DNA from: Sphingomonas sp. RIT328
GTDB taxonomy: Bacteria; Pseudomonadota; Alphaproteobacteria; Sphingomonadales; Sphingomonadaceae
Assembly (NCBI RefSeq): GCF_000632225.1
Contig: NZ_JFYV01000021.1
Location: 1 to 57,404, forward strand
Length of the DNA stretch: 57,404 bases
Direction: 5' to 3'
Shown: in pieces, positions 48,059 through 57,388 of the stretch
Numbering within the stretch: the first letter of the stretch is position 1
Layout: each line of letters opens with the position of its first letter
Position numbers and translations under genes: made by a program
The notes under the pieces: generated by a model
The model's database searches: none
The model's input: only the letters and a program-made list of their open reading frames with translations
What the model was told of the DNA's origin: nothing

Positions 48059-48772
48059 ATGCGCCCCAGCGGCCGCGCCCCGGACCAGATGCGCACGATC
48101 AGCATCGAACCCAATTTCACCCGCCATGCCGAAGGATCGGTGCTGGTCGGCTTCGGCGACACCAAGGTGCTCGTCACCGCCAGTCTCGAAGAGCGGGTGC
48201 CGCCGTTCCTGCGCGGCAAGGGCGAAGGCTGGGTGACCGCCGAATATGGCATGCTGCCCCGCGCCACCCACACCCGCGGCAGCCGCGAGGCCGCCAAGGG
48301 CAAGCAATCGGGCCGCACGCAGGAAATCCAGCGGCTGATCGGCCGCTCGCTGCGCTCGGTGGTCGACATGAAGCTGCTCGGCGAACGCCAGATCACGCTC
48401 GACTGCGACGTGATCCAGGCCGACGGCGGCACGCGCACCGCGGCGATCTCGGGTGCCTGGGTGGCGCTGCGCCTCGCGGTCAACACGCTGCTGACCAGCG
48501 GCAAGCTTACCGCCGATCCGATCCGGCAGAAGGTCGCCGCGGTCAGCTGCGGCATCTACCAGGGTACGCCGGTCCTCGACCTCGATTATGCCGAGGATTC
48601 AGCGGCGGATGCGGACGGCAATTTCGTGCTGCTCGAAAACGGCAATATCGCCGAGGCGCAGGCGACCGCCGAACACGCCACTTATGACGAGGAGGCACTG
48701 CTCCGCCTGCTCCGCCTCGCGCGGATCGGCTGCGCGGAGATCTTCGCGGCGCAGGACCGGGCGAGCCGATGA
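48059..48772 (+). CDS. rph: Ribonuclease PH
   Basis: 237 residues from the ATG at 48059 with GAGGAGA upstream. Typical RNase PH landmarks: [63 protein letters not shown] and [23 protein letters not shown]. It trims tRNA 3' ends phosphorolytically. It overlaps rdgB by ATGA. Confidence 0.97.
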   Translation: MRPSGRAPDQMRTISIEPNFTRHAEGSVLVGFGDTKVLVTASLEERVPPFLRGKGEGWVTAEYGMLPRATHTRGSREAAKGKQSGRTQEIQRLIGRSLRSVVDMKLLGERQITLDCDVIQADGGTRTAAISGAWVALRLAVNTLLTSGKLTADPIRQKVAAVSCGIYQGTPVLDLDYAEDSAADADGNFVLLENGNIAEAQATAEHATYDEEALLRLLRLARIGCAEIFAAQDRASR

Positions 48773-49395
48773 GCGGCGAAGGCGATACGCCGCAGGCGAT
48801 CCGCAAGCTCAGCCCCGGCCGGCTGGTGATCGCCAGCCACAATGCCGGCAAGGTGCGCGAGATCGCCGAATTGCTCGGGCCCTACGGCATCGAGCCGGTG
48901 TCGGCGGGCGAACTCGACCTGCCCGAGCCCGAGGAGACCGGCACCACCTTCGTCGCCAATGCCGAACTCAAGGCGTTGCAGGCGGCGGACCTGTCCGGCC
49001 TGCCTGCGCTCGCCGACGACAGCGGCCTGTGCGTCGATGCGCTCGGCGGCGATCCCGGCATCTTCTCGGCGCGCTGGGCGGGGGAAGCCAAGGACTTCGA
49101 TCTGGCGATGCGGCTGGTCGAGGATCGGCTCAACGAAGAGCCCGACATGCCGCGCGCTGCGCATTTTGTCTGCGCGCTGGCACTCGCCTGGCCCGATGGC
49201 CATGTCGAATGGTTCGAAGGCCGCGTCGACGGCACGTTGGTGTGGCCGCCGCGCGGCGGCAACGGCTTCGGCTATGACGCGATGTTCCTGCCGATCGGCG
49301 GCGAGCAGACGTTCGGCGAGATGGACGCCGCCGCCAAACATGCGATCAGCCACCGCGCCGATGCCTTCCGGCAATTGGTCGCCGCGGTGCTGTAA
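48769..49395 (+). CDS. rdgB: Non-canonical purine NTP pyrophosphatase (RdgB/HAM1)
   Basis: 208 residues. The nucleotide-binding start is [14 protein letters not shown]; the catalytic region has [36 protein letters not shown] and the C-terminal [13 protein letters not shown] and HAISHRADA motifs. It hydrolyses dITP and XTP. The start overlaps the rph stop (ATGA), the usual rph-rdgB coupling. Confidence 0.97.
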   Translation: MSGEGDTPQAIRKLSPGRLVIASHNAGKVREIAELLGPYGIEPVSAGELDLPEPEETGTTFVANAELKALQAADLSGLPALADDSGLCVDALGGDPGIFSARWAGEAKDFDLAMRLVEDRLNEEPDMPRAAHFVCALALAWPDGHVEWFEGRVDGTLVWPPRGGNGFGYDAMFLPIGGEQTFGEMDAAAKHAISHRADAFRQLVAAVL

Positions 49396-49399
49396 GGCG

Positions 49400-50026
49400 A
49401 TGGCGGGCGTCGATCCGGTCCTGGTGCGGGGCTGGCTCGCCGCCCGCTCGCTGTCGCGCGACCTACCCGCGCCGGTCGACGATCACGGCGGCTGGCGCGT
49501 CGATACCGGCGGCACGATCGAGCGCCGGCGCTATCTCTTCGCCACGCCGGGGCCGGGCCTCACCACACTGCTCGGGTCGATCGATGCGCCGGGCATCTTC
49601 GTCAAATTATGCGCCGACGCGGCGACGTTTCGCGCGCTGCTGCCGCCCGGCTGGACGATCACCGACGCCAATTGCATGATGGTGCCCGATCGGCCGGTGG
49701 CGGCCGTCCCCGTCCTCCCAATGGATTACCGGCTGAGCGTGACGCGACGTGGCGCGGTGATGCATGCCGTCATCACCACCGACGATGGCGCGGCGGCGGC
49801 GAGCGGCTATGCGGCGCAGCATGACGGCATCTTCGTCTACGACCGGATCGTGGTGGAGGACGCGCATCGCCGCCGCGGCCTCGGCCGTGCGCTGATGCTC
49901 GCGCTGGGCGCGCAGGCCGATCCCGCCGCGCGGCAGGTGCTCACCGCGACGCAGATGGGCGCCGCTCTGTACGCGACGCTGGGGTGGCGGGTCTATGCGC
50001 CATACACGACGGCGATGATCGGATAG
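49400..50026 (+). CDS. GNAT-family N-acetyltransferase
   Basis: 208 residues starting 5 bases after the rdgB stop. The first 120 residues are poorly conserved. The C-terminal GNAT core has FVYDRIVVEDAHRRRGLGRALMLALG, the acetyl-CoA binding loop R-x-x-G-x-G, and AALYATLGWRVYAPY. Substrate unknown. It sits between rdgB and the FRG-domain gene, where hemW would usually follow. Confidence 0.82.
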   Translation: MAGVDPVLVRGWLAARSLSRDLPAPVDDHGGWRVDTGGTIERRRYLFATPGPGLTTLLGSIDAPGIFVKLCADAATFRALLPPGWTITDANCMMVPDRPVAAVPVLPMDYRLSVTRRGAVMHAVITTDDGAAAASGYAAQHDGIFVYDRIVVEDAHRRRGLGRALMLALGAQADPAARQVLTATQMGAALYATLGWRVYAPYTTAMIG

Positions 50027-50129
50027 CTTCGACCGGGTGCCGTTTCCTCCATAACGGCGCGGTCTTTCGCCCCTCGCCGACCGTCATCCTGCACAAGGGT
50101 GATCGGACGAGGCAAGCGACGGTAAATCC

Positions 50130-51479
50130 ATGTTCAACCTGGTGATGATGGGACGCGACGAGGATTGGGACGTACCGATCGGCGAGCCGCACGTCGCCAG
50201 TTTCCCGCTCTCCCGCTATCTCGAATACACCGACGTCGCGATCGCCGAGCGGTTGAAACCGGTCGATGCGGCCAGTCTGGCGCAGGTCGGCAGCTTGCCG
50301 GCCGTGTTCATGAGCGAGTTGCGTTCCACCGACGCCGGCACCCTCTATGTCACGATGCGGACCGGCCGCGTCTCCGATCTGCGGGTCGACCGCAACGTCA
50401 TCCGCTACACCTTCGCGCTCGACCGTCATTTCGGCTGCCTGCCGGTCGAGGACCGCGACGCATTCGAAGGGGCGCTGCATCTCGGCAAATGGGAATTCAC
50501 CCGCACGCATTGGGCGATCAAGGATGGCGCACTGGAGGATAGCCTCCTCGCGCTCGGCTTGACCGATCGCCGTCACGGCGCCGCGGCGCAGCCGGTGACG
50601 CTCGAGCCGGCCGGCGAGGTCCCGGTCGCCTATCCGGTCGCCGACAGCGTCGAGAGCTTCCTGGCCCATGTGCTCGGCGGGACCATCGACGCCGAAGACG
50701 TCTTCTACCGCGGCCATGCCGATCATCGCTACGCGCTCGAACCCTCGCTGTTCCGGCGCCATCCGGACGGCGGCGTGCCGCGGTATCTGCGCAACGAGGC
50801 GGTGATGGTCCGCGAACTGCTGACCGCGCATCCCGACGAATTCCGCTCCGATACCTTCATGATCGACCGGCTGGTCCGCATGCAGCATTACGGCCTGCCG
50901 ACGCGCCTGCTCGACGTGACGTCCAATCCGCTCGTCGCACTCTATTTCTGTTGCTCGGAAAGCCCGTTGGATGCGGCGGGCGAGGCAGTCGACGGTCAGG
51001 TGGTCATCATCACCACCAAGCGCGCCGACATCAAATTCTTCGACTCGGACACCGTCAGCTGCATCGCCAATCTCGCGATGCTGGAAGACGACCATAAGAA
51101 CAAGATGCGCACCGATCTGTCGATCGCCGAGTTCAATGAGACCGACGAAGCCAAACGCCTGCTGCACGTCATCCGGGCGGAGAAACCGTATTTCAAGCCG
51201 TGCATCAACCCTGCCGATCTCAGCGGCATCGTCTTCATCAAGGGGCGCAACACTCACGCGCGGATCGCCTCGCAGTCCGGCGCCTTCCTGCTCTTCGGTC
51301 ACGACGCGCTGCTGCCCGAAACCGGGCACAGCAACCTGGAGGTCCGACGGATCACGATCCGCAACAAGGCGGCGATCCTCGCCACGCTGCACTGGATGAA
51401 CATCAAGTCGAGCACCATCTATCCGGGCATCGAAAAGACCAGCGGCGAGATCGCCAGACGCTACGAAAACCGCGGGTGA
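50130..51479 (+). CDS. FRG-domain protein, accessory
   Basis: 449 residues. The FRG domain spans about residues 173-275: VFYRGHADHRYALEPSLFRR (YRGH at 193-196), then MIDRLVRMQHYGLPTRLLDVTSNPLVALYF (251-272), both diagnostic. The N-terminal 150 residues form a separate module with LHLGKWEFTRTHWAIKDGALE (about 117-137). The C-terminal 170 residues include ILATLHWMNIKSSTIYPGIEKTS, also typical of FRG proteins. No signal peptide or membrane helix. FRG proteins are common in accessory and defence-type islands, but their activity is unknown to me. Less GC-biased than the flanking genes. Confidence 0.82.
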   Translation: MFNLVMMGRDEDWDVPIGEPHVASFPLSRYLEYTDVAIAERLKPVDAASLAQVGSLPAVFMSELRSTDAGTLYVTMRTGRVSDLRVDRNVIRYTFALDRHFGCLPVEDRDAFEGALHLGKWEFTRTHWAIKDGALEDSLLALGLTDRRHGAAAQPVTLEPAGEVPVAYPVADSVESFLAHVLGGTIDAEDVFYRGHADHRYALEPSLFRRHPDGGVPRYLRNEAVMVRELLTAHPDEFRSDTFMIDRLVRMQHYGLPTRLLDVTSNPLVALYFCCSESPLDAAGEAVDGQVVIITTKRADIKFFDSDTVSCIANLAMLEDDHKNKMRTDLSIAEFNETDEAKRLLHVIRAEKPYFKPCINPADLSGIVFIKGRNTHARIASQSGAFLLFGHDALLPETGHSNLEVRRITIRNKAAILATLHWMNIKSSTIYPGIEKTSGEIARRYENRG

Positions 51480-51485
51480 GCGGCC

Positions 51486-52052
51486 TCAATAGGCGATCGA
51501 CCCCCAGACGTTGCCCGGCGGCGAATAGCGGCAGACGACATAATCGTCCTTGGCATTGCTGGCGATCGCGCAGCCGACCTGCGTCGTGCCGCGCCAGACT
51601 ATCTGCGAATAATGGCCGATGTCCTGCCAGCGCCCGGTGCGGCTCGACTGCGGCACGGGCAGGTTGAGGAAGTCCTTCTTCTCCGCGACCCAATGGCCGA
51701 CCATCTCGTCGAACCGATAGGCGCCGCGCGATCCCATCCACAGGTTTTCGCCCTGCCGGGTCATCCCCTGCGGCTGGTCGGCATGCGCGAAGCGGCCGGT
51801 GCGGGCCATCTCCTGCGCATAGGACAAAGCGGCGGCGGCGAGCGGCTCGCTCCACGTCAGCGGCGGCACACCGACATCGGCCCGCGCCGCATTCTGGCCG
51901 GCGAGCATCGCCTGCCGCAGCAGCAGCGATCCGCGCGGGGCGGGCCCTTCGGCGGCGCGCGGCTCGACCACCCGCTCGGGCCGCTCGGGCACCTGCGAAC
52001 AGCCGAGCAGCAGCATCGCCGCGGCGAGCCATGAGTGGCGTTTTGCGATCAT
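51486..52052 (-). CDS. CAP-domain (SCP/PR-1) lipoprotein
   Basis: 188 residues from the ATG at 52052 (an ATG three codons upstream is an alternative). A lipoprotein signal ends in LLLGC (C18). The CAP domain has AMLAGQNAARADVGVPPLTWSEPL, ARTGRFAHADQPQG with the cavity His, GENLWMG and a C-terminal HYSQIVWRGTTQVGCAIAS, the PR-1 signature. Bacterial CAP proteins are poorly understood. It is convergent with the FRG gene (6-base gap) and divergent from hemW (21-base gap). Confidence 0.9.
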   Translation of the reverse strand: MIAKRHSWLAAAMLLLGCSQVPERPERVVEPRAAEGPAPRGSLLLRQAMLAGQNAARADVGVPPLTWSEPLAAAALSYAQEMARTGRFAHADQPQGMTRQGENLWMGSRGAYRFDEMVGHWVAEKKDFLNLPVPQSSRTGRWQDIGHYSQIVWRGTTQVGCAIASNAKDDYVVCRYSPPGNVWGSIAY

Positions 52053-52073
52053 CGCCGCCATATCGGCGTCATC

Positions 52074-53231
52074 ATGGATTCCGACAAGACGCCGCTCGCG
52101 CTCTACGTTCACTGGCCGTTCTGCGTGTCCAAATGCCCCTATTGCGACTTCAACAGCCACGTCCGCGACAGCGTCGATCAGCAGGCGTGGCGCGACGCGC
52201 TGCTCGCCGATCTGGCGCATGAGGCGCGGGCGCTGCCGGGGCGGCGGCTCGGCTCGATCTTCTTCGGCGGCGGCACGCCGTCGCTGATGCCGCCTGCCAC
52301 CGTCGCCGCGATCCTCGACGCGGCGCAGCGCTACTGGCCGCCGACCGCGGATATCGAGATCACGCTCGAGGCCAACCCCTCCTCGGTCGAGGCGGCGCGC
52401 TTCGCCGACATCGCCGCGGCGGGGGTCAACCGCGTCTCGCTCGGGTTGCAATCGCTCGACGAGGCGGCGCTGCGCTTCCTCGATCGCGCGCATGGCGTCG
52501 ACGAGGGGCTGGCGGCGCTCGCCACCGCGCAGGCGGCGTTCGCGCGCGTCAGCTTCGATCTGATCTACGCCCTGCCCGGCCAGCGGCTGGCGGACTGGGA
52601 GGCGGAGCTCGCCCGCGCGCTGGCGCTCGGCACCGAGCATCTCTCGCTCTACCAGCTGACCATCGAGCCGGGGACGCGCTTCGCGACGGAGGCGGCGAAG
52701 GGGCGGCTGGTGCTGCCGGACGGCGATGCCGCCGCCGATCTGTTCGAGGCGACGCGCACGCTGACCGACGCCGCCGGCCTGCCCGCCTATGAGACCTCCA
52801 ACCACGCCCGCCCCGGCGCGGAGAGCCGCCATAATCTCACGTATTGGCGCTACCGCGACTATGCCGGCATCGGCCCGGGTGCGCACGGCCGCCGCGGCGG
52901 CCTCGCGACGCAGCGCCATAAGAAGCCGGAGAATTGGCTCGCCGCGGTGGCACGCAACGGCCACGGCCTGCAGATCGAGGAGCCGCTGATCGCGCACGAC
53001 CGCGCCAGCGAGGCGCTGGTGATGGGCCTGCGGCTGCGCGAGGGCGTCGACCTCTCCCATGTCGCCGCGCTCGCCGGCGGCGAGGCGCCGGTCGACTGGA
53101 GCGCGGTGGCACGGCTCGAGACGCAAGGCCTCGTCGCCCGCACCGACGCCCGACTGATCGTGACGGCGGCAGGCACGCTGCTGCTCGACGCGATCCTGCC
53201 GCTGGTGGTGCGCGATGCGGTGCTGGCGTGA
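52074..53231 (+). CDS. hemW: Heme chaperone HemW (radical SAM, HemN-like)
   Basis: 385 residues from the ATG at 52074. The radical SAM cluster is C17-x3-C21-x2-C24 (CVSKCPYCDFNSH). Further motifs are FFGGGTPSLMP, LEANPSS, RVSLGLQSLDE and SFDLIYALPGQ; the C-terminal HemN domain follows. The CxxxCxxC pattern without the fourth HemN Cys fits HemW, which delivers heme to respiratory enzymes. It usually follows rdgB directly; here 2.7 kb separates them. Confidence 0.94.
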   Translation: MDSDKTPLALYVHWPFCVSKCPYCDFNSHVRDSVDQQAWRDALLADLAHEARALPGRRLGSIFFGGGTPSLMPPATVAAILDAAQRYWPPTADIEITLEANPSSVEAARFADIAAAGVNRVSLGLQSLDEAALRFLDRAHGVDEGLAALATAQAAFARVSFDLIYALPGQRLADWEAELARALALGTEHLSLYQLTIEPGTRFATEAAKGRLVLPDGDAAADLFEATRTLTDAAGLPAYETSNHARPGAESRHNLTYWRYRDYAGIGPGAHGRRGGLATQRHKKPENWLAAVARNGHGLQIEEPLIAHDRASEALVMGLRLREGVDLSHVAALAGGEAPVDWSAVARLETQGLVARTDARLIVTAAGTLLLDAILPLVVRDAVLA

Positions 53232-53984
53232 GTGGGTGATCGGGGGGCGCCCGCTGGCGTCCCTGCTGCCGGCTTCGTCCTGCATGCGGAGGTGCGAGGA
53301 TAGGGCTGGCCGCCAGTCTTCACGGCGATGCCGCGAAGCCGCGTCCTTTCATTTTGCGACGACGATTGCTCAAGGTGCAGTATTCCCGCGCGGGCAAGAC
53401 CTCTGCAAAAGTCCTGGCCTCGCCCAAAATGCGCCGTCACCCCCGACGTGTTCCGGGGTCCACCGTGCCGCGAAAGCAACGCCTTACGCTCTAGCGGAGC
53501 AATGGATGCCGAGACACGTCCGGGATGACGTTTCGCAGTATTCCCGCGCAGGCGGGAATCCAGTGGCCAAGCAGAGCAATGGCTGACGGCGTGAAGAACA
53601 CTGGGCTCCCGCCTCCGCGGGAGCACTGATGCAAGATCAACGCTCTCGCGCGATAGCAATATTCCAACGTCGCTTCGTACCGTCAGGGAAAGCCAGCACC
53701 CTTCCCGATCGCGCCTCCGCGCCTCCGCGCCTCCGCATGAGTCAAAATGCCGATCGCGCAGCGTGCCGACGCCGGGTCATTCGTGCGAAGCCGCCAGGAC
53801 ACGACGAAACAGATGGTCACGCGGAGGCGCGGAGGCGCGGAGAAGATGCACGACACGATAGCGCGCGGTCCCACCGTCGATGGTGCAAGTGCAGCACGGC
53901 ACTCACGCGCACCATCTTCGCGTCGTCGCGTCTTCGCGTGAACCCAAGCCTGCCGCTCAGCCGCCGGTCATCCGGCCGGTCACC
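53232..53984. other. 753-bp repeat-rich intergenic region
   Basis: No convincing gene; frames crossing it have shadow composition. It holds palindromic repeats (ATTCCCGC-GCAG-GCGGGAAT at 53540-53559; GCTCCCGC-CTCC-GCGGGAGC at 53605-53624), CACCCCCGACGTGTTCCGGGG-type repeats near 53440, and a long inverted repeat at 53715-53842. Both flanking genes end here. Confidence 0.65.
53715..53842. repeat. Long inverted repeat built from CCTCCGCG units
   Basis: The left arm (53715-53736) is three direct copies of about 8 bases (CCTCCGCG). The right arm (53821-53842) is its exact reverse complement over 22 bp. The 84-base spacer includes ATGA/TCAC at its edges, extending the pairing with one mismatch. 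A degenerate further copy (CGTCGTCGCGTCTTCGCGTGAA) follows near 53921-53942. Confidence 0.75.
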
Positions 53985-55157
53985 CTACTTCCCGAACCCG
54001 GCCGGTGCCGGCGAGACCGTCACGGTCGTGCCGTTCTGGATCTCCTGCACCTCCAGCGCCCGCTCGGCGATGCCGTCCCGGCCGAAGCGGAAGGCGCCGT
54101 CGATCCCGGCGAAGCCGTCGGCGTCGCGCAGGCGCGCCTCGGGGAAGGGTCGCCCGACCGGCCAGTCGCGCGAGATCCGTACCGTCAACAGGACCGCGTC
54201 ATAGCCCAGGCTCGACAGGCGATAGGGCGCGGCATTGTAGCGGGCGCGGTATTTGGCGGCATATTGCCGATAGAGCCCGTCGGCGACGCTCGCGAACCAG
54301 GCGCCGTTGAGCGCCGGCTTGGCGGCGATGCTCGTCTCCGAATTCCACAATTCGGTGCCGAGGATGTGCGTCGTCGCACCGCTGCCGCGCTTGATCAGCG
54401 GTGCAGCGGTGGCGGCGCTCGTGCCGCCGTCGGCGATCAGCACCGCGCCATAGGGCGCCTTGGCAGTGAGCCGCGTCACCGCGCCGGCGATGCCGCCCGC
54501 GGTGCGGCCATAGGTCTGCAGCGAGACGACCGATCCCCCCGCTCCCTCGACCGAGCGGAGGAAGGCGGTCGAGGCACGCTCGCCGTACAGGCCGTTGGGG
54601 ATCAGCCCGGCGAAGCTCGTCACGCCGCGACCGGCGGCATAGCGCACCACCCGATCGATCGACTGCGACGGCGCATAGCCCATCAGATAGGTGCCGTTAC
54701 CCGCCACCGACGAATCGTTGGAGAAGCTCAGCACCGGCACGTTTGCCGCCTTGGCGATCGGCGCGACCGCGCGCACGTCGTCGGCAAGCAGCGGCCCGAG
54801 GATCAGCTGCGCGCCCTCCCCGATCGCGCGATTCGCCGCCGCCGCCGCACCGGTCGCGGTGTCGTAATTGGTGATCCGCACCTTGTCGGTGCCGGTATCG
54901 AGCACCGCGAGCATCGTCGCATTGGCGATCGAGCGACCGACGCCGGCGTTGCTGCCCGACAGCGGCACGAGCAGCGCGACGCGGTTGCGCTGCGTATCGC
55001 GCGGCAGCCCCGCCTCGACCGGCTCGGGGCGATTGACCGCCGGCCGGGTCGGCCGGTCGGGCGCGGTCACCGGTGCACGCGGCACCACCGTCGAACAGGC
55101 CGCGAGCAGGCTCGCCGCGACCAGGGCGACGCTTCGCCGCAGCCAGCGCCGGGTCAT
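53985..55157 (-). CDS. LpoA-like penicillin-binding protein activator lipoprotein
   Basis: 390 residues from the ATG at 55157, preceded by GGGG and giving a clean lipoprotein signal (LVAASLLAAC, C21); ATGs at 55190 and 55208 would only add a polar leader. After a Pro/Arg-rich linker the protein has a periplasmic-binding (type I) fold: RVALLVPLSGSNAGVGRSIANA, LILGPLLADDVRAVAP, VPVLSFSNDSSVAG. This is the LpoA/YraM-type fold that stimulates PBP1A in E. coli; it lacks the LpoA N-terminal TPR domain. Divergent from rsmI, as yraM is from yraL. Confidence 0.85.
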   Translation of the reverse strand: MTRRWLRRSVALVAASLLAACSTVVPRAPVTAPDRPTRPAVNRPEPVEAGLPRDTQRNRVALLVPLSGSNAGVGRSIANATMLAVLDTGTDKVRITNYDTATGAAAAANRAIGEGAQLILGPLLADDVRAVAPIAKAANVPVLSFSNDSSVAGNGTYLMGYAPSQSIDRVVRYAAGRGVTSFAGLIPNGLYGERASTAFLRSVEGAGGSVVSLQTYGRTAGGIAGAVTRLTAKAPYGAVLIADGGTSAATAAPLIKRGSGATTHILGTELWNSETSIAAKPALNGAWFASVADGLYRQYAAKYRARYNAAPYRLSSLGYDAVLLTVRISRDWPVGRPFPEARLRDADGFAGIDGAFRFGRDGIAERALEVQEIQNGTTVTVSPAPAGFGK

Positions 55158-55188
55158 CCCCGGCTGTCCAAGTGTCGCTGCCTCTGCC

Positions 55189-56040
55189 ATGACGTCCCCC
55201 GTGGCCATATCCGAACCTTTAGAAGCCGGGCTCTACATCGTCGCGACGCCGATCGGCAATCTTGCTGACCTATCACCGCGCGCCGCCGACATTTTGTCCC
55301 GCACCGACGTGATAGCGGTGGAAGACAGCCGCGTCACCGCCGGGCTGCTCCGCCATATCGGCGTCAAGCGGCCGATGATCCCCTATCACGACCATAATGC
55401 GGAAGGCATGCGCCCCGGCCTGATCGCGCGCATGGCGACCGAGTCGGTCGCGCTCGTCTCCGACGCGGGAACGCCGCTGATCTCCGATCCGGGCTATAAA
55501 CTGGTGCGTGATGCCCGTGCCGCCGGACGGCATGTCGTCACCATCCCGGGGCCGTGCGCGGCGATCGCGGCGCTGACGCTCGCCGGCCTGCCGACCGATC
55601 GCTTCCTCTTCGTCGGCTTCCTGCCGAGCAAGGCCCAGGCGCGGGCGCAGGCGATCGCCGAGATCGCCCCGGTGCGCGCGACGCTGGTGCTGTACGAGTC
55701 CGGGCCCCGACTCGCCGCCTGCCTCGCCGCGCTTTCGGAGGGACTCGGCAATCGCGACGCGGCGGTGACGCGCGAGATCAGCAAGCGGTTCGAGGAAGCC
55801 GTCACCGGGACGCTCGACCAGCTCGCCGCCCGTTATGCCGATGCGCCGCCCAAGGGGGAGATCGTCATCGTCATCGCCCCGCCGATCGCACCGCCGCCGC
55901 CGGACCCGCTCGACGCCGACGCCGCGCTCGCCGAGGCGCTGACCCGGCTCCCCGTCGCCAAGGCGGCGGGCGAGGTAGCCAAGGCGTTCGGGCTCGATCG
56001 CAAGATCCTCTACGCGCGGGCGCTGGCGATGAAGGGATAG
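55189..56040 (+). CDS. rsmI: 16S rRNA (cytidine-1402-2'-O)-methyltransferase
   Basis: 283 residues from the ATG at 55189; a GTG four codons later is possible. SAM-dependent tetrapyrrole-methylase fold: GLYIVATPIGNLADLSPRA, VIAVEDSRVTAGLL, YHDHNAEG, ALVSDAGTPLISDPGYKLV and IPGPCAAIAALTLAGLP. It 2'-O-methylates C1402 of 16S rRNA. The yraN gene that often follows rsmI is not present here. Confidence 0.96.
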   Translation: MTSPVAISEPLEAGLYIVATPIGNLADLSPRAADILSRTDVIAVEDSRVTAGLLRHIGVKRPMIPYHDHNAEGMRPGLIARMATESVALVSDAGTPLISDPGYKLVRDARAAGRHVVTIPGPCAAIAALTLAGLPTDRFLFVGFLPSKAQARAQAIAEIAPVRATLVLYESGPRLAACLAALSEGLGNRDAAVTREISKRFEEAVTGTLDQLAARYADAPPKGEIVIVIAPPIAPPPPDPLDADAALAEALTRLPVAKAAGEVAKAFGLDRKILYARALAMKG

Positions 56041-56265
56041 CTCGTACCGGGCCGCCGGGACGCGGCGACCCGCCATGGTCGCATTCGCTCACCCCTGGAA
56101 GGACCGCTGACATCGACGGTCGCGCCGCCTGCGCCACGTGTTGCAACGAAGTGGTGACGAGGCACGCCCGGGTTTGCCGACGCCGCGCCGAACCGTGCCA
56201 GCAGGGCGACAAAAGCAACGTTCTAACAAGACCTTGGCAATAATCCCCCGGCTAGACTGGCGGCC

Positions 56266-57315
56266 ATGCAGATCGCCAGGACCAGCGCCGCAACCGCCCT
56301 TCTGATCGCGCTCGCCGGTTGCGGCGGCGGCGGCGGCGACACCAGCACGGCCGGTACTCCGGTCGCGGTCGTCACCACGCCGACCGCGACACCGACGCCG
56401 AGCGCCACGCCGACCCCGACGCCGACTCCCGCGCCAACACCGACGCCAACCCCTGCGCCGACGAGCTGGGCCGCCGCCGCCGGCGCGCTCTACGACGTCG
56501 CACCCGATGCCGCGACCTGTCGCGCCGGCACGCTCAAGGCGAGCGTCAAGGCGGATTTCCTCGCCAAGCTCAACGCGATCCGCGCGCTCCACCAGCTCCC
56601 CGCCGTCACCTATTCCGATACGGAAGATGCGCAGGAGGCCGATTCGTCGCTGATGATGGCGGTCAACAAACAGCTCAGCCACACGCCGCCGACCAGCTGG
56701 ACCTGCTATAGTGCGAGCGGCGCCACCGCCGCCGGATCGAGCAACCTGATCGGCGGCTGGGGCAACGGCCTCGGCTTCGACAGCGAGGATGACTACCTCG
56801 GCCTGTGGCTGACCGAAGGCGGCAGCGAGTCGATCGGCCACCGCCGCTGGATCCTCAACCCCTTCCTCGGCAAGACCTCCTACGGCCGCGTCGCCCTCGT
56901 CCTGCCCGACGGCAGCCGCGCCAGCGCCGCCTCGATGCGCGTGTTCAACTTCACCGGCGGCATAGCGGCACCGGCCAGTGTGCCCGGCTATGTCGCCTAT
57001 CCGTCGGGCGACTATCCGGCGCGCTATTTCAGCTTATCGAGCTATCTGTCGTTCAGCGTCATCGCCGGGACGACGAGCACCTTCGGCGCCAACGCCAACG
57101 TCCGCTTCACCAACGCGACGATCACCGTCACCGGCCCGTCCGGCACGCTCGCCGTCACCGACGTGTCGAGCGACAACGAAGGCTATGGCGTCGCCAACAA
57201 CATCCAGTGGCGCGTCACCGGCCTGCAAGCGGGCGTGCGCTACACGGTGCGCATCGCCGGCGTTACCGGCGCGCCGCAGAGCGAATATAGCTATACGTTC
57301 CGGGTGGTGAGCTGA
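56266..57315 (+). CDS. CAP-domain lipoprotein with Pro/Thr linker
   Basis: 349 residues. Lipoprotein signal with LAGC (C19), then a Gly run and a PT-repeat linker (about residues 30-66: TPTPTPAPTPTPTPAPT). The CAP-like domain has KLNAIRALHQLPAVTYSDTEDAQEA, HTPPTSWTCYS, SSNLIGG and SIGHRRWILNPFLGKTSYG, closer to the YkwD-like bacterial group. The last 90 residues look like an Ig/FN3-type beta domain. Probably an outer-membrane-anchored, surface or periplasmic protein; function unknown. The PT linker is a plausible O-glycosylation site. Confidence 0.85.
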   Translation: MQIARTSAATALLIALAGCGGGGGDTSTAGTPVAVVTTPTATPTPSATPTPTPTPAPTPTPTPAPTSWAAAAGALYDVAPDAATCRAGTLKASVKADFLAKLNAIRALHQLPAVTYSDTEDAQEADSSLMMAVNKQLSHTPPTSWTCYSASGATAAGSSNLIGGWGNGLGFDSEDDYLGLWLTEGGSESIGHRRWILNPFLGKTSYGRVALVLPDGSRASAASMRVFNFTGGIAAPASVPGYVAYPSGDYPARYFSLSSYLSFSVIAGTTSTFGANANVRFTNATITVTGPSGTLAVTDVSSDNEGYGVANNIQWRVTGLQAGVRYTVRIAGVTGAPQSEYSYTFRVVS

Positions 57316-57388
57316 GCCGCAGCATAGGGAAGCACATCGCTCGCCCTCTCCTCGGCAGCCGGCAGGGCGGCCATAGACTCATTGGGCG

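Noticed and set aside
53629..54204. 191-codon open frame in the hemW-lpoA gap
   Set aside because: Spans palindromic repeats and the 3' part of the lpoA-like gene on the other strand; composition is that of non-coding repeat DNA.
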